The notes under the pieces: model-generated
Databases searched by the model: none
Seen by the model: the letters and a program-made list of their open reading frames with translations, nothing else
What the model was told of the DNA's origin: nothing
Translations under genes and position numbers: made by a program
Origin: Heligmosomoides polygyrus polygyrus
Lineage: Eukaryota; Nematoda; Chromadorea; Rhabditida; Heligmosomidae
Direction: 5' to 3'
Assembly (NCBI GenBank): GCA_947396885.1
Contig: OX377202.1
Coordinates: forward strand, 72,636,643-72,700,642
DNA: 64,000 bases
Shown here: positions 1 to 13,000 of the stretch, piece by piece
How the letters are laid out: each line of letters opens with the position of its first letter
How positions within the stretch are numbered: the first letter of the stretch is position 1

Positions 1-1000
1 CTGATGAATGGCAATAGAGGGTTTTAGACTTTAATGGTGGATATGTTCATTAGTTGTTGAATGTAATGAAAGATTGAAAAAATAATAAATTTATTAAATT
101 AACTGAATTTAAATAATTTTGAAAAATAAGGAAGAGGCGGGAAACTTTTCAGTCTGTTCCGGAGCTAGCGCAGCGTATTGGCTCCTGCATTCGAAACCTC
201 CAAATTCAGAGTACCCTACTCAGACAATGTAGAAGGAGGTGAAATCTAAGGGGGTGTGTCTCAAGTGAAACTTCGATCCTCTCTTTTGTTTTCAACCCGA
301 ACCCTGACATTTCAGAAGGGATGAGGATTTTGCATGTTGCTTCCACCAAATGCTAGATCACGCATTGCACATAAAATAAGAGACTAATACGAGGTTTGAA
401 AGGGTTTCGGCTGTTGGGGCAATGCCTTTTACCCTGAATGTTAAAAGATTCTCAGCACAGTTTGCGCAGTTCATGTAAAACTGTTTGTCCTATCTTCGGA
501 ACTTTTTGTGGGCTATGTTGCGTAGTACTTTAATTTTCTTGCTAGATATTTCTAGACCGATGATTAGAGGTGATGTTCCTTTCTTCGTAGATAGCGCGCA
601 CAGATCGTGCAGTTGGAAGTAAAATTCCTTCGTTCTATGCTCGTGCTGAGTTGCAGCAATCGCTTGAGCCACATTCATGAAGTAAAGGAGGGGTAGGAAG
701 ACAACGAATCGTAAACTAAAGGACCACGTTCCACAAAGAAGCCAAAAACGCACCGTATTCTCTGCGACAAGCATTTAGTTGGGAGAACTCCAAACCAGAA
801 TTTTAATAGCCAAGAAAGAGAGACGGATTCCGGTCCCAAATCCGTCCTTGAACAAATACAGCAGAAAATGCTCTGAAGACCCCTATTTGGAGAAAAAGGT
901 TCAAACTACAAACGAAATCTAAATCAACGAGTGGACTAAGTCACTGCAGCAATGACGAAGAATACGATCTAACGTGCTTTGCGTTAAAGATCCATTTCAG
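1..1000. other. No gene recognised; likely intron of the upstream LAT gene
   Basis: No exon with convincing splice sites and recognisable protein was found. A 94-codon open frame on the minus strand (490-774) has no family signature I know. Because the next transporter exon begins at 1001 with a frame-0 acceptor, this stretch is probably intronic. A preceding LAT exon may lie just left of the window. Confidence 0.4.
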
Positions 1001-4000
1001 GTGAACCTAGCTTTTCCAGTTGTTTTCATTATTGGCTCAGCAATACTCGTGGTCTCCTCTGTGCAAGGTGCTCCAAAGGACACAAGTAAGTTCGAGTGAA
1101 ATCAATCGTTATCTAGGAGTTAGCACATGATCAGTTAGTAAGGTAGTTTTGAACTGCGCTAAAATAGCAGAACGATTCGAATGATTGGTGCCACTATCTT
1201 GAGAATTTTCCGGGGACGAGCGACGAGCGTTCTACCCCTAGCCCGCCCACCCCCAACCAAGGGTGTGCGCTTAACGGTTAACGATTAACTGCTTTAACGG
1301 ATTTACCGGCATTTTCGCGATAAATTCTCTTAACGAAAATTTTCGGTAAATTCTCAAATTTACTGGAATTGAAGATACGTTCTTGTCTTGTTCCCACAAT
1401 TTAGTTGAAGATGTGATGCACCGGATTATACTCTACTAGTCTACCTGGTTTTCTGGTGGACTCTTAATCTATTTTCCTGTATACGAAAAAGAAGGAAGTT
1501 CGTTATCATGTCACTTTTTTCTGAAGTGTCTGGTCTTGCTCCAAACACAGCTAAGTCTTTCAAGAAAGTAGTATTTGAAGGTGTAAGTCATTCTTTCATC
1601 GATGGAAAAGATGATGACTGTGATAATTTCAAAAAAACAGACAGTTAATCCAAAAGAAGTGTAGCAGTGTTAGATCGAATGTCGGATGTTCCAGAAATGT
1701 TTTTGTAGAGCTCCAACTAAGCCTTTATTTTTCTAAAGCATCCATAACATATTGATATAACATATATACAATTAATAGATAGTTGTACTTCTGCGTTGTT
1801 CCGCTTCTGATTGTTGTGTTTGCTGTAGGATATTCGTTGCTTATAGGGTGTTGTTTGTTTTAGAACGAAATATGAAGTGTAGTTGGTATTGTATACTGAA
1901 CGTGACTACATGCCTTCGCTTTTTCTACATCACCGCCCCTTAAAAATAATTGTTTTTTGGGGAATATTGAAATTTAAAAACTTAACGGATTTACCGAATT
2001 TAACAGAATTTACCGGCGAACTTCCGCGTTAAAAATATGCGATAAACAATTCATTGTTTTATCCTCCCCAACCAAACAAGTACGATACCAACTCATCCTC
2101 CCCAGAGGGAAGGAAACATAGATTGGTCCAGACGGGAAACTTTCATTCCAAATCCGAGTGAAACACGTGGCGAAAGGCGGAAAATACCCTTCTTATTGAC
2201 GTTTTAGGGGGGAAGCCAGCATTCGTCCCGATGTCAGTGACGACATGCCTAAAGAATGGAATTCATTCATTTCGACCTGGAAGTCCGCAGGAAAAGTAAA
2301 CATCAAGTGGGTACGCTCGGCTTTTGTAGTCAGGGCCCTTTTAGAGGACCAACCAGCAGTTTATTTACAACCAATTTATACAACACACTGCAACGAGAAG
2401 AATTCGATCGCCACAGTTCCTCCGCCGCGAGCGGTCAGCGCACGCCCACGCGTTCGTGTATTCAAACGTTTAACCTGTCTCAGAACACGTTTTAGAGCGT
2501 GTGAATGCGAGAACTAGATTTGTTTTCTGACATGAGGAGCGGGAGGAAACATCGATGTCGAAGTTTGGGTTATTGTTGATGTTGGCATTGTGTACAATGT
2601 TGAATAAAATATACACGTCTCCTTGCTTCCCAGGTGGGTGCAGGATTATCTGTGCCAACCATTCCCTGCTTTCCTCCCGGACAACTTAGTCGGCCTTCTG
2701 CACTGTCGGTTGATGAGCAGGCAGAAGGGCTCTGGGAAGAAGCTGCACCGAGCACGTCTACCGATACGATGATTTACTTCTTTAAGCTTTCTTTCTCTAA
2801 GCTACCAGTACAAATTCCGAATTGACAACTCAGAACGGTTACCTAAGGTCTCCTAACGTTTCTTTTAACCGCCCCTCCTATGTACCAGACGGCTGAACCG
2901 TATGTCAGACGGTATAGGACACCGTTTGTTTTATAAAATTTATGATAAGGCAAAGACCAAACACTGAGACGGTTCAACACAAACTTCAACAGGCAACGAC
3001 GACGAGTTCAGAAAGTATAGAATGAAATCAAAGTGAATGTCATATTACTGGTGAGCTTCGGTTAGTAGATGAGAGGTAAAACAAGGGCTCGGCAGAACAA
3101 CAAGGAGAAGATACCCACCGGCTGTCTTCACTGTGGAAGGAGGCGGGTCAGCCATGAGTTGGAGATCGTATCCGGCTGGGAAACTTATTCTTTAATCCTC
3201 AGGAGCGGTTCTCGCTTAGCAGTGAATGCAACCACCATGCAGCAGACGCTGCCTAGCTGAACACGGGAGATGCAGGGGCGGCAAGGATACGCTGGGTGCC
3301 TAGAAGTACCCACCTAGGAGGTTAAGTTACAGTAGCACCACTAGGGAGCTGCCAGCCGACTACTGGTTAAGTAGTCCCTCTCCACTAGGAACAGCAACGT
3401 CCAAGAAAGCACCCCTGGAAAGTTCACTGGCTTTAACACCATAAACGTTCTCGCCGAATTAGACCGTCAGACAAATTCAGGAGGCGGATACGCTGCTCCT
3501 GAAGGTGACTACTGGGGAGTCAACACTATTGAGGGGTGAGATAGGTGCCTAAGCCATTTGAGACCTCCCTATTCTCTTCCCCGGCCTAGTGGATCTCCAC
3601 CAAGTAGGCAAACCTGCAGTGAATGAGCCTTGAGATTAGCCTACAACAAAAGAGGAGGGTTGGGCTAACGATAGTTAGCCGAGTAAGACTGATGCCGGGT
3701 GTACTACACGCGCCCGGTATGAGAATATGCTAGACGTGGAAATAAATTTAGTTTAAATCGGCCGAAAGAGTGAAACAGGCAAGGAGGGATTGGGAAGCGA
3801 GGAACACAAAAGGCGTCAAAGGTTGTAGTTAACCCTTAGGCGCTGCTGGCAGCGATAAACCGAAGACGTGCGGGGAATGAGTCGAGCCGACTATAGTTAT
3901 GCACGCTTAAGGAATACCCAGTATCCCCCCACTTATTAGAGTGGCAGATAAGAATGAGAGCTCAATGACTTCAATCGTCCTAAGCAAACCCGCGTGCACA

Positions 4001-7000
4001 AACGTGTATTCTCGTAGAATGCTCACAAATAGCCTCGGTGATGAGACGGATACCTCCCCACGATGTGTGAGTAGAAGAAACGTGAAAAGCAAACAAAAAG
4101 GAGTCGCTCTGGTCTTCTGTGGATATGCCCGTACCACCTTGGCGCTGCTCATTCATCTTTAGCTGGATCTTGGCTGTCTTCATCACTGCCCTAACATCCT
4201 CATTTCGCAAGTGACCGAGTCGTACCGGCTGTCTTGGTCGAGCGCGCAAACAAGAATGTTCTGAAATCCCGGGCCGCAGCGCTTGATCCTGGCTTGGCGC
4301 GGTTCCCGCTGCGCATGGTCCTTTTGAATCACCCCCCCCCCCCAGCCTTCGGACGAGCCCCGGCCATGGGCAAAGAGGAAGGGTCCGGATGAAATAACAC
4401 AGTTAAGAAGAAGGGTTTGGAGGATGCAGACAGCAGACTGACAAAGTCGATATCGGATAACTGCGGTTAAGGCACGTCAATGGACGTACGACCTGGGAGA
4501 TTTAACATTAACGATTTGACGAATTTAACGAATTAACGGCATTTTTCGTTAAAATCTGGCTCAACGACATAACGGAAATTTTTAGAAATTTAACGGAATT
4601 TTTAACGGACTTCTTTCTCAGTGAGTTTATCACGTTTATCCTTAGTCTTCACTAATGTTGCAGGTCTCATCCTCCCCATTAGGACTGTCCCTAAAAAACT
4701 ATTGGCATCAGCAAGAATATTTTAATGTTTTCATAAATTTGTTTTGAGTTTTTAGAAATGTTTGAATGCTTTTTGAGGGTGCGTGTAGCGCAGTCGAAGT
4801 AGGTGCCGGCTGTCGCATACCCCGATACCAGGTTCCTGCTTCGGATTTCCCTCCCAGGCCAACCAAGCCTTCTATCTATTCGGGGTCGGTGAATTGGTGC
4901 CAAACTTGTCTCTCGTTCATCGGCTGGCCATCGTAAGTCAGTGTATGACTAAATACGCATTCAAATCGCCTCCACGACATCCCGTAGAATCAGAATGCGT
5001 AGCGGGATAGTGATTGAGTGATGCCGCCCTTTATCCTTCTACCCATTAATGCATTTTGACCTAGAAATTTCTTCGCCGAGCCCCCAAGCACGTCAACGAA
5101 TCCACAAAGATTCTGGTCTAACCTCGTAAAATATGCCTATCCTCACCTGGCAATGCTTCTCCCAGAATACTTTTGTTCGCCACCTGTCACAGTCCTGACG
5201 GAGAGAATGTTTTTGGCCGCTGGACGTATTTTAAACGATTTAAAAAGACTCTAATAAATTATTTAAAAATTAGGAAAGCTACTTTTTCTGAACGTTAACA
5301 CGTTGACACCTTTTCGGAGTGTTAGGCCGTGTGGCACGATGTCGTGTCACGGTCTCGACGATGCAAAAGATGAATTGTTCCCACACAAAAGTCACTCGAA
5401 AATCGTGCGTTCGATAACGTGTTAACATTCCACCGATAGGCATTTAATTGTATCCTTATTGAATTTTTCTTTATTTAATGAGTTGGTGCACGCATCGAGA
5501 TTGTATATGCTCAGTCACTCAAGTCACTCAAAACAGTTTCGCAAAGAACTAAGGAACGGGAACTCCGGGTTTTGCCTGATCGCACATTTTAAAATGTTTT
5601 GTCGGTGATCATCATCAGTGATAATTCCATACCTCTCTTATTTCACACCCTAAAGATAATTTGTTGCTGAGGGCTTGCTTATTTTTCTGTGTTTGATGAT
5701 GATTAATTTTTTATTTTACATTGCAGTGTCACACTCCATTCCTTGAACTTTAGCTGTTGACCTCTTGAAGTTGAATGTATGAGGTTTTTCTTGATTTTTT
5801 TCACTTGAAATAATGGTTTACAGCTAATTGTAGTTTTTAACGAAACCTAACGATTTTGCGGAAATTTAACGAAAACTTGCGTTGAAAAATTTAACGCACA
5901 GAACCTTGTGTGCACCCCTGGATTAGGACAATTAAGGAAAAGAGGGGAAAATGTGGAGGCTTTACAAGGGTGGAGGTTTTTAGCTCTCTTGTTGCGATCG
6001 GTGGCCCCGCAGGCAGAGGAGATCCCCAGGCCTTTGGAGGCTCTGTGTCGCGCCGCAGGCACCGGAGGAATCTCAGATGTTACCTAACCCCAGGTGGAAG
6101 AGGGGTCTCCGCGTATTGACCTTGCCCATAACGTATTGACGCCCGTCGTATTGGTAGAACTCCAGCCATCCGTATTGCCCCCTCCTTCGTCTCCTGCCAC
6201 TCCAGTCCGCGCCTACCATGCGTCCGTGGTAGGACGACCCCAAAACCTAGACTAGATAAAGGACACAACAGAAATCACGCCCACACAATATGTACATGGG
6301 ACACCGCGGATCTACGGGGCGGCTAGCTCGCCGTCTCCGCAGTGGCCTGGAAGATATCAAAAGGGACTAACCCAATTCCATAAGGTTTATTGCAGTCCTC
6401 GTCGAGCAGCGAATACCATGCATCGGATAGAGAATAGAGCAGGAGTCCTCCTCGGCCGTGCTGATAGAATATCTCTTAGGCCGCGGGGGTGAGCGTAGAG
6501 CTCACTATACCCCACGGCCCCTCCTGGTGCTCTCCCCTCGTAGTGAGCGATCAGAACGTAGATCCAGGGCCCCACGATGGCTATCCGGCAGGATGGAGTA
6601 TAGGCGCGAGAGCGGCTGCTTGGGCCGCCGCAGCGCACGGACGTTCGAAGAAGGCTGGCAGTGCTGGAAGGGCGGAGTTTGCGCCCATCGGCTGCTGACG
6701 TCAGCCACTTTCCCATGCCTCGGCCGCTCTAAGTGCCTTATCGGCAGCGCGCCCGGCCAATCACAGGACCAAGGAGCGGTCGCGGGGTCGCGACACTCCC
6801 GGCCCAGAAGAAGTGACGGCATGGACGTAATCCCTATGAAGGAGTAGCGCCGTCGGCTGCCCCCTGCGTGGCCTATTGCGTTTTTGGAGGAGGTTTCAGC
6901 ACCTGATAGGAAACGCGGGGGTTTGTGGAACAGCTACAGTCCAACGCCACAACACCAGATGCAAAGGACTGGGGTGGCCGGTAGGAGGACTCCTTTACAT

Positions 7001-10000
7001 TTCAAGTGACACAGATAAAATTTACTAAAACTCATCTCCTACCGCTTCCTGCAAGGCGAAACACATCCGAAATGAGGTCGCTTACCTAGTGCACAGAGTC
7101 GATCACAAGAACGTAGTGAATGGAAGGAAGGGATGAGAGCAACGAAGGAGCGGACTGGCTGACTAACGAAGACTAGTCAACTGCTACAACATGTGAAACT
7201 ACTATGATGAAACAATCTAAGCTACTAGGCCACTACAAGGAGAAAGCTAACATGAAATTCGGAAATCTACTTACGAGAAGACAGCAAATGAACTACTGCA
7301 AAACCACACATCGGCGTGACCGCTGTGGCTCTAAGACGAGCCTACCCGTATTAATAAGCGGCAAAAAACATCAACAAATTATAACTACGGTACTGCTACT
7401 TGAACTACTACAGAGCGACTACAGAAGAAGCTACGTAATGACTAAAGGGAACTACACGACGCTGGTGCGCATCATCCAGGGGTGACGGGGGGGGGGGAGT
7501 GAGCTGCTGCGGGAACGTTCTGTCACAGGGACATACTTGTTCAACGAGCCAGACGAGTGGCCATCGTCCTCGACTATCCATAACCATCGTACCATCTCGC
7601 CAATCGAAGCACAGCCCGACATTGGATTGACCATCGCATTGTCATCGCCATTGACTGGAATCAGCACATCACATGCGTTCCTTAGGAGAAGGTTGGAAGG
7701 ATCCACTGGCTTAATAGAGGAGGAGCTAACTGCATGCAACTAATAGAAGGGCAAGCTATTACAACTATGAGTGCGATTAGCTAAGGAGGAGGGCTACTAT
7801 ATGACTACGCATGCAACTAATTAGAGGAAGGGATGCTACAACTACACACGCAACTAAATGGAAAGAAGGATATTAGGAGTGAACTAAATAGGAAAAAGGA
7901 AAGGAAGAAAAAAAGGAGAACTAAAGCTAGGTAATCCGTTACGGAGTCTTATGGCCTTATGCCATGTGCCGCTTTCCTATGCGGATTCACCGTATGCCGT
8001 CATGACAGAAATCTACAAGTAAAATAAAAACGGTATTGACTAAGGGAAAGAAATGTTCCTACAAGATACGGGCTTATGCGTGCTGGTGTTGTATGCGGAT
8101 GGACGGCTTCTGGTCGGTGTTGTTGACGAGCTAGTTCTACGAGTGCGTGGCGAATCCTGCAACACTGTATCATTACCCTTCAACTTACCTAGGCGCCACT
8201 CCTGCTTCTCGTAGTCTGCCGTCTGCTTGCCCTAGAACTCTAGATTCTTTCGTCTCAAGTTCCCTGTAATGATTCGAAGTTGTCGTAGTGAGCATATATG
8301 TCTCGTTGGAGACCGTATTGAGTAGCGTGCCCTGGATAGGCTCTGTGTCAGAGCGGAGATACGAGTTTAAGGTGTCACTGGATGAATGCGACTGACCGCG
8401 CGCGAGCCTCTGTGACCGAAGGTGTTATATCGATTGGCACGCCACTCAGTGAAGCCTCTGAATCCGCTTATAGCAGGCCGGAGTGGAGAAAGTCGAGCCG
8501 ATAGATGCATGAAGACAGGAGAGGAGGCTGTTAGAGGCTACCCGAGAAAGTTAAGAGAGGGAGACTAATCGTAAGGTGTGGGAAAGTGTATGGAGTAAGG
8601 AGATAAGGAGAAACTGTGAGGAAATAAGAGAAGTTACGACTACGAAGTGAATGAGACGGAGAAGAGAAAACTATTGAAAACTACCCAACCATGCGGAAGA
8701 TAGGAGAGATAAGGACTACGAAATTGATGAAGAAGAAGGGAGGAAAGAACTATGGAAAACTACTTGACAGCGAAACTAAAGGGAGATAGAATAGAAGTGG
8801 CTACTACTACGAACTAAACAAGGGAAAGAGGAGAGGGGAGGCTATTAAAAAAAGAGCTACTAAAATGAAGATGGAAAGAGGTTGATAAAGACTATGATGA
8901 GAAGGAGATATACAAACTAAAGGGAGTTGAAAGAAACTGACAACACTACTAGCAAGGAAAGGCTAGACAGATGAAATGCGAAACTACAGCAGAGAGGTGA
9001 ACAAGAGGGAGGATGAAGCAAACGGTCGACACTTGAAGAAAACTTAAGACTCATCCCACTTCTTCCCTTGAGGGACGTTCTCGTTGTCCCTGGCGCGATG
9101 TTGCTATTCAGGTCGACAAGCTGGGCTTCGACTTCTCACTAGAAACTCTCAGACACTACTCGTAAAGCTATCTAGGAACTGTGCCACCGGTGTTACCTTT
9201 GACAAGTTCCGACCGCCGCACGCGCCCGCTTAATGGCCTGAACGATACTGCCAAGGGGCAACTTCTGTCCAAGGGGGCACCGCATGTCGCTTGTTGTCAG
9301 TTGGCTCGCGGGTCAACCTCTATGATCTTTTCAAGGCATTTACTGCAACCTGTAGGACAAGGAGGTACGTAATGGGCGGAGTTGACGCCGAAATTTGACG
9401 CAAAGGGCTATTGAGGTGGTTCGTATTGAGCTGTGGGTCTGATGGACACCACTGTAAAAATACTGCGTGCCTTTTCGGCCGTATTGCGTATTGATCATCC
9501 AAGAGGCACAAATTTGAAGAAAACTCACGGTTGGCCTGATGGGGAGGCCTTCCTATCCTCGACTAGGTTGTTGACGTTGTCGATCGAGTCCGTTGGAGTC
9601 CATGGAGAGCGTCGTCAGCTGTGATTCTCTGGTCTCGCAAATCAGGTTGGTCTTGCCGACGTTCTGGGGTAACGCAACTGGACAGTACAGGAAACACAGC
9701 AATAAACTCTAAGTGATTCTACGAAGGGTAGGACCATAACTACGAAATAAATCTAACACTAGTACGTAGAACTAAGTAGACTACAGAATAAAGTGATGTG
9801 TATATGGCGACTATAAACGTTACCAACTTATCGATATATTCATGAGGGACGAAACTACAGCAGAAAATCTGCGATTACAACTTACGATCTCCATGTCCTC
9901 CCTGTGCGTGTCGCTGTCCTACATCTTGCGCCTAGGTTTCTTTGCCTGGATTCTTGTAAGTTGTCCGAGGCTCCGTCATAGTGTGGTTCCATTGCAGGCA

Positions 10001-13000
10001 TTGTTACAGCTCTCCAATAACTCTTAATGAGAATTGAAGACGCGCCATACTAGTTGGTGTCCGTGTGGCGGTCTTTCGTGATATGGGAAACCTTGTGTTC
10101 GATTGCATAGGCCGTCACACGAGCACGCTGACAAAAAATGGGCGGGGGGGGGTCGCTTCTCGTTATGTATTGGATGATGAATGTAATGACTCGCGCACCT
10201 TACGGCGGGTTAGTTGGAACTCTTCACGGCAAGACTGATGGTAAAATGTCCGAGCATTTTGTCTTAAGCACGCCGGTATGAACCCTTGCGGCTGTTTTGA
10301 CGGCTCCGGAGTTCCGTGAAGGGGACTTCGCCGTGTGTTCGGACAATGTGTGGACTGCTGCACCTTACCAAGCGGTCCGGGGCACAGGTCAGCAGCAGCC
10401 ACGCCGCTACTGACTCCGCTAGCCGGACGAAGCAGGAACTTCGAGTGGAGATCTCTCTGCTTGGGGGTGTATCGGCAGCCTATGGCTCCCTCAGCTAGTA
10501 CCGTCCGTCCATGGTCGGATCGGTCCTCGAGCCGCTTGGACACGTCAGCTCGTATTGATGGTACTGTACTTAGCACGGGTTAGTCCCTGCGCCTCGCTGG
10601 CGCGCAATTTCGCGCCGCTTCTACTCAACGGTTCACTGCCGTATTCCGAAGGAGCCTGCCGGTTGCACTTTAGCATTAAAGCTCAATCGGTATTGAGGAC
10701 GACGGGGGGGGGGGGTGATGATCGGACTCTCCTGCACGTATTGATCTTACACCGGCCCATAATATTTACGGCAATAAGCGACCGAACGAAAGAGCATGAA
10801 GGGAGGGATGAAGGTGGAACGTGGTGGATCTGTACTGGTCCAAGGAGGAAGGATGTGAAGAGGGAAGACTACCATTAAGAAGGTAGAGAGACTAGAAAGC
10901 TAGAACAGCTATGAGGGGCAAGAAGGCCGACCGACTAGGGACAACTATGAAACTACGGAGAGAATGACTAAGGCTAAGAGGATTGAAGTAAATAAGAAAG
11001 AGGGTATGGTTGCAAACGCACTGAAAAAACCCCGTGAAGATGCAGCTAAGTGTAGGAATGAGGAATAGTCTGAGACGCCTAGTTTAACAAAAGGGATAGA
11101 ACAGAGAAAGAAGAAGAGTGGGAGGTGGGTGGATAAAGAAAAGAAACCCCAAGGGCTACGCACGAGAGGCTGCAGCGGAGTAAGCAGCCAAGGCGAGGCA
11201 GGGTAGCTGGGATACAAACGGGTAAGCATATTGAGGTGTTAAAATTGGTCAAGGCTACGGGTAACCGTATTGAAGAGAAAGGGAAGTGCGGGCACTGTGC
11301 ACAAGTAGAGGGACTGTACGCATACCGCGCAGAATGAATACCACCAAAGTGACAGCGGGGCCCAAGCAAGGACAGAACCAACCCGCTAACACCGATCCAC
11401 ATTACCTCAGCGGGTGATCAGTCCGCATGGTATAGGATATGGGAGCTCCCCCTAGGTGCAGCTGGAGAATAACCGTTCCGGTACTTTCAAATTTTTGCGA
11501 TTCATACCTCAACTGTCCTTTTGAAATCTCTCGATACGCGAACTAGCCCGTCCGCCGCCCTGAATGGCCCCATCGCTGGTTTTCTAGGCGCTGCGCCAGT
11601 CCAAAGGAACCCCCGGGGCTTCTGACTGGTTGCCACAGTCCAGCCGGACTTCCGCACCGAGGCCAATGTGAGCGTGCAAACCTAGCGCGCTTTGGCCCCA
11701 ACCCACATAAGAGCCCCAACCTTCTAGTTACCTATTCCCAGGAGGGAATGCGGAGGGGGATCACCTCGCATAGGGGCGTGGTAGCGCCGTTTTTACAGCC
11801 AGCCTGTGCCCGGCTGGCCAACGGGATCGCTTGCCAACGGTCGATACACCATGTTGCGATCGGTGGCCCCGCAGGCAGAGGAGATCCCCTGGCCTTTGGA
11901 GGCTTCGTGTCGCGCCACAGGCACCGGAGGGATCCGAGATGTTACCTAACCCTAGGTGGAAGAGGGGTCTCCGCGTATTGACCTTGTCCATAACGTATTG
12001 CCAGGGACAATCGAGGAAGACTGGCAGTGCCGGAGGGGCGGAGCTTGCGCCCATCGGCTGGTCACGTCAGCCAATTTCCCATGCCTCGGCCGGTCTAAGT
12101 GCCTTATCGGCAAGCCATCGTGGGAAACAGCGCGCCCGGCCAATCACAGGACAGAGGAGCGATCGCGGGGTCGCGACATCACTGCTAGAATAGTTATAGA
12201 ACAGTGAGCGAAAAAATGATGCTGAGAAGAAGGCTTACGACACTACTACTACTATAGGTGCCAGACTAATTATAACCAATGTGGGATGAGCCACGTAACC
12301 ATTGGTATAAGGAAGTCTATCCGCACCCCAGTTATTGCCCTGATGGGAGGCCATTAGCAGGCTTACCTTCTTGAATTTTCTTTTCAAAGATAAATTTTAC
12401 AAGACTTAAAACATACAATTTCTCTGGTGTGTAAAAGTTCAAAGAAAGGTTACTCCATCCTGCGCAATTTGTGCATGCAATAAAGGTCCTAGAGAAGGGG
12501 AACGAGAATGAGATACGTTACGCCGTACACTGATACGCACAGAAATAACTAGTGTAGTTCTCATCCAGCAATTACTTGGAGAAGGGCTGCCGACGCGATA
12601 CTTTAAGCTGCAAGGTCAGAACTTGGCATTTCGAAGCCTGGACGACGAAAGGTCGACATGCAGGCATCGCTGTAGACGGACGATATGATAGAAAAGGTTC
12701 GAGAAAAGAAAGCGCTTTATCATGTGTTTCTCGACGACAAAACAGCCGATAACTGGCAAAAGTTCCACGAAGCGAAAAAAGCTGCCATGAAGGCTGTGGC
12801 CGTTGCAAAGGCACTCATTACAATGATGTCTACGAAAAGCTCGAGTCGCACGATGGTGAGCGGCACTTGTGCCGACTTGCTAAGAATCACCATCGCCAAT
12901 CCGAAGATATGAAGAAGTTCTTTGGCATCAATGATGAGAACGGTCATCTTATGACAGAGCGCAAAAAAGCCTTGAAGCGATGGTGCGATTATTTTGAGGG

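Noticed and set aside
1020..1085. Signal-peptide exon (VVFIIGSAILVVSSVQGAPKD)
   Set aside because: The true acceptor is CATTTCAG at 1000, which adds VNLAFP and makes it transporter TM11, in phase with 20109.
3680..3760. Hammerhead-like ribozyme (CTGATG...CCCGG...GAGAA)
   Set aside because: The core CTGATGA...GAAA is not present and the stems do not form as required.
9181..11402. Several 60-137 codon frames in the CGTATTG block
   Set aside because: All are short, overlap on both strands in GC-rich stretches and show no domain; chance frames are the simpler explanation.
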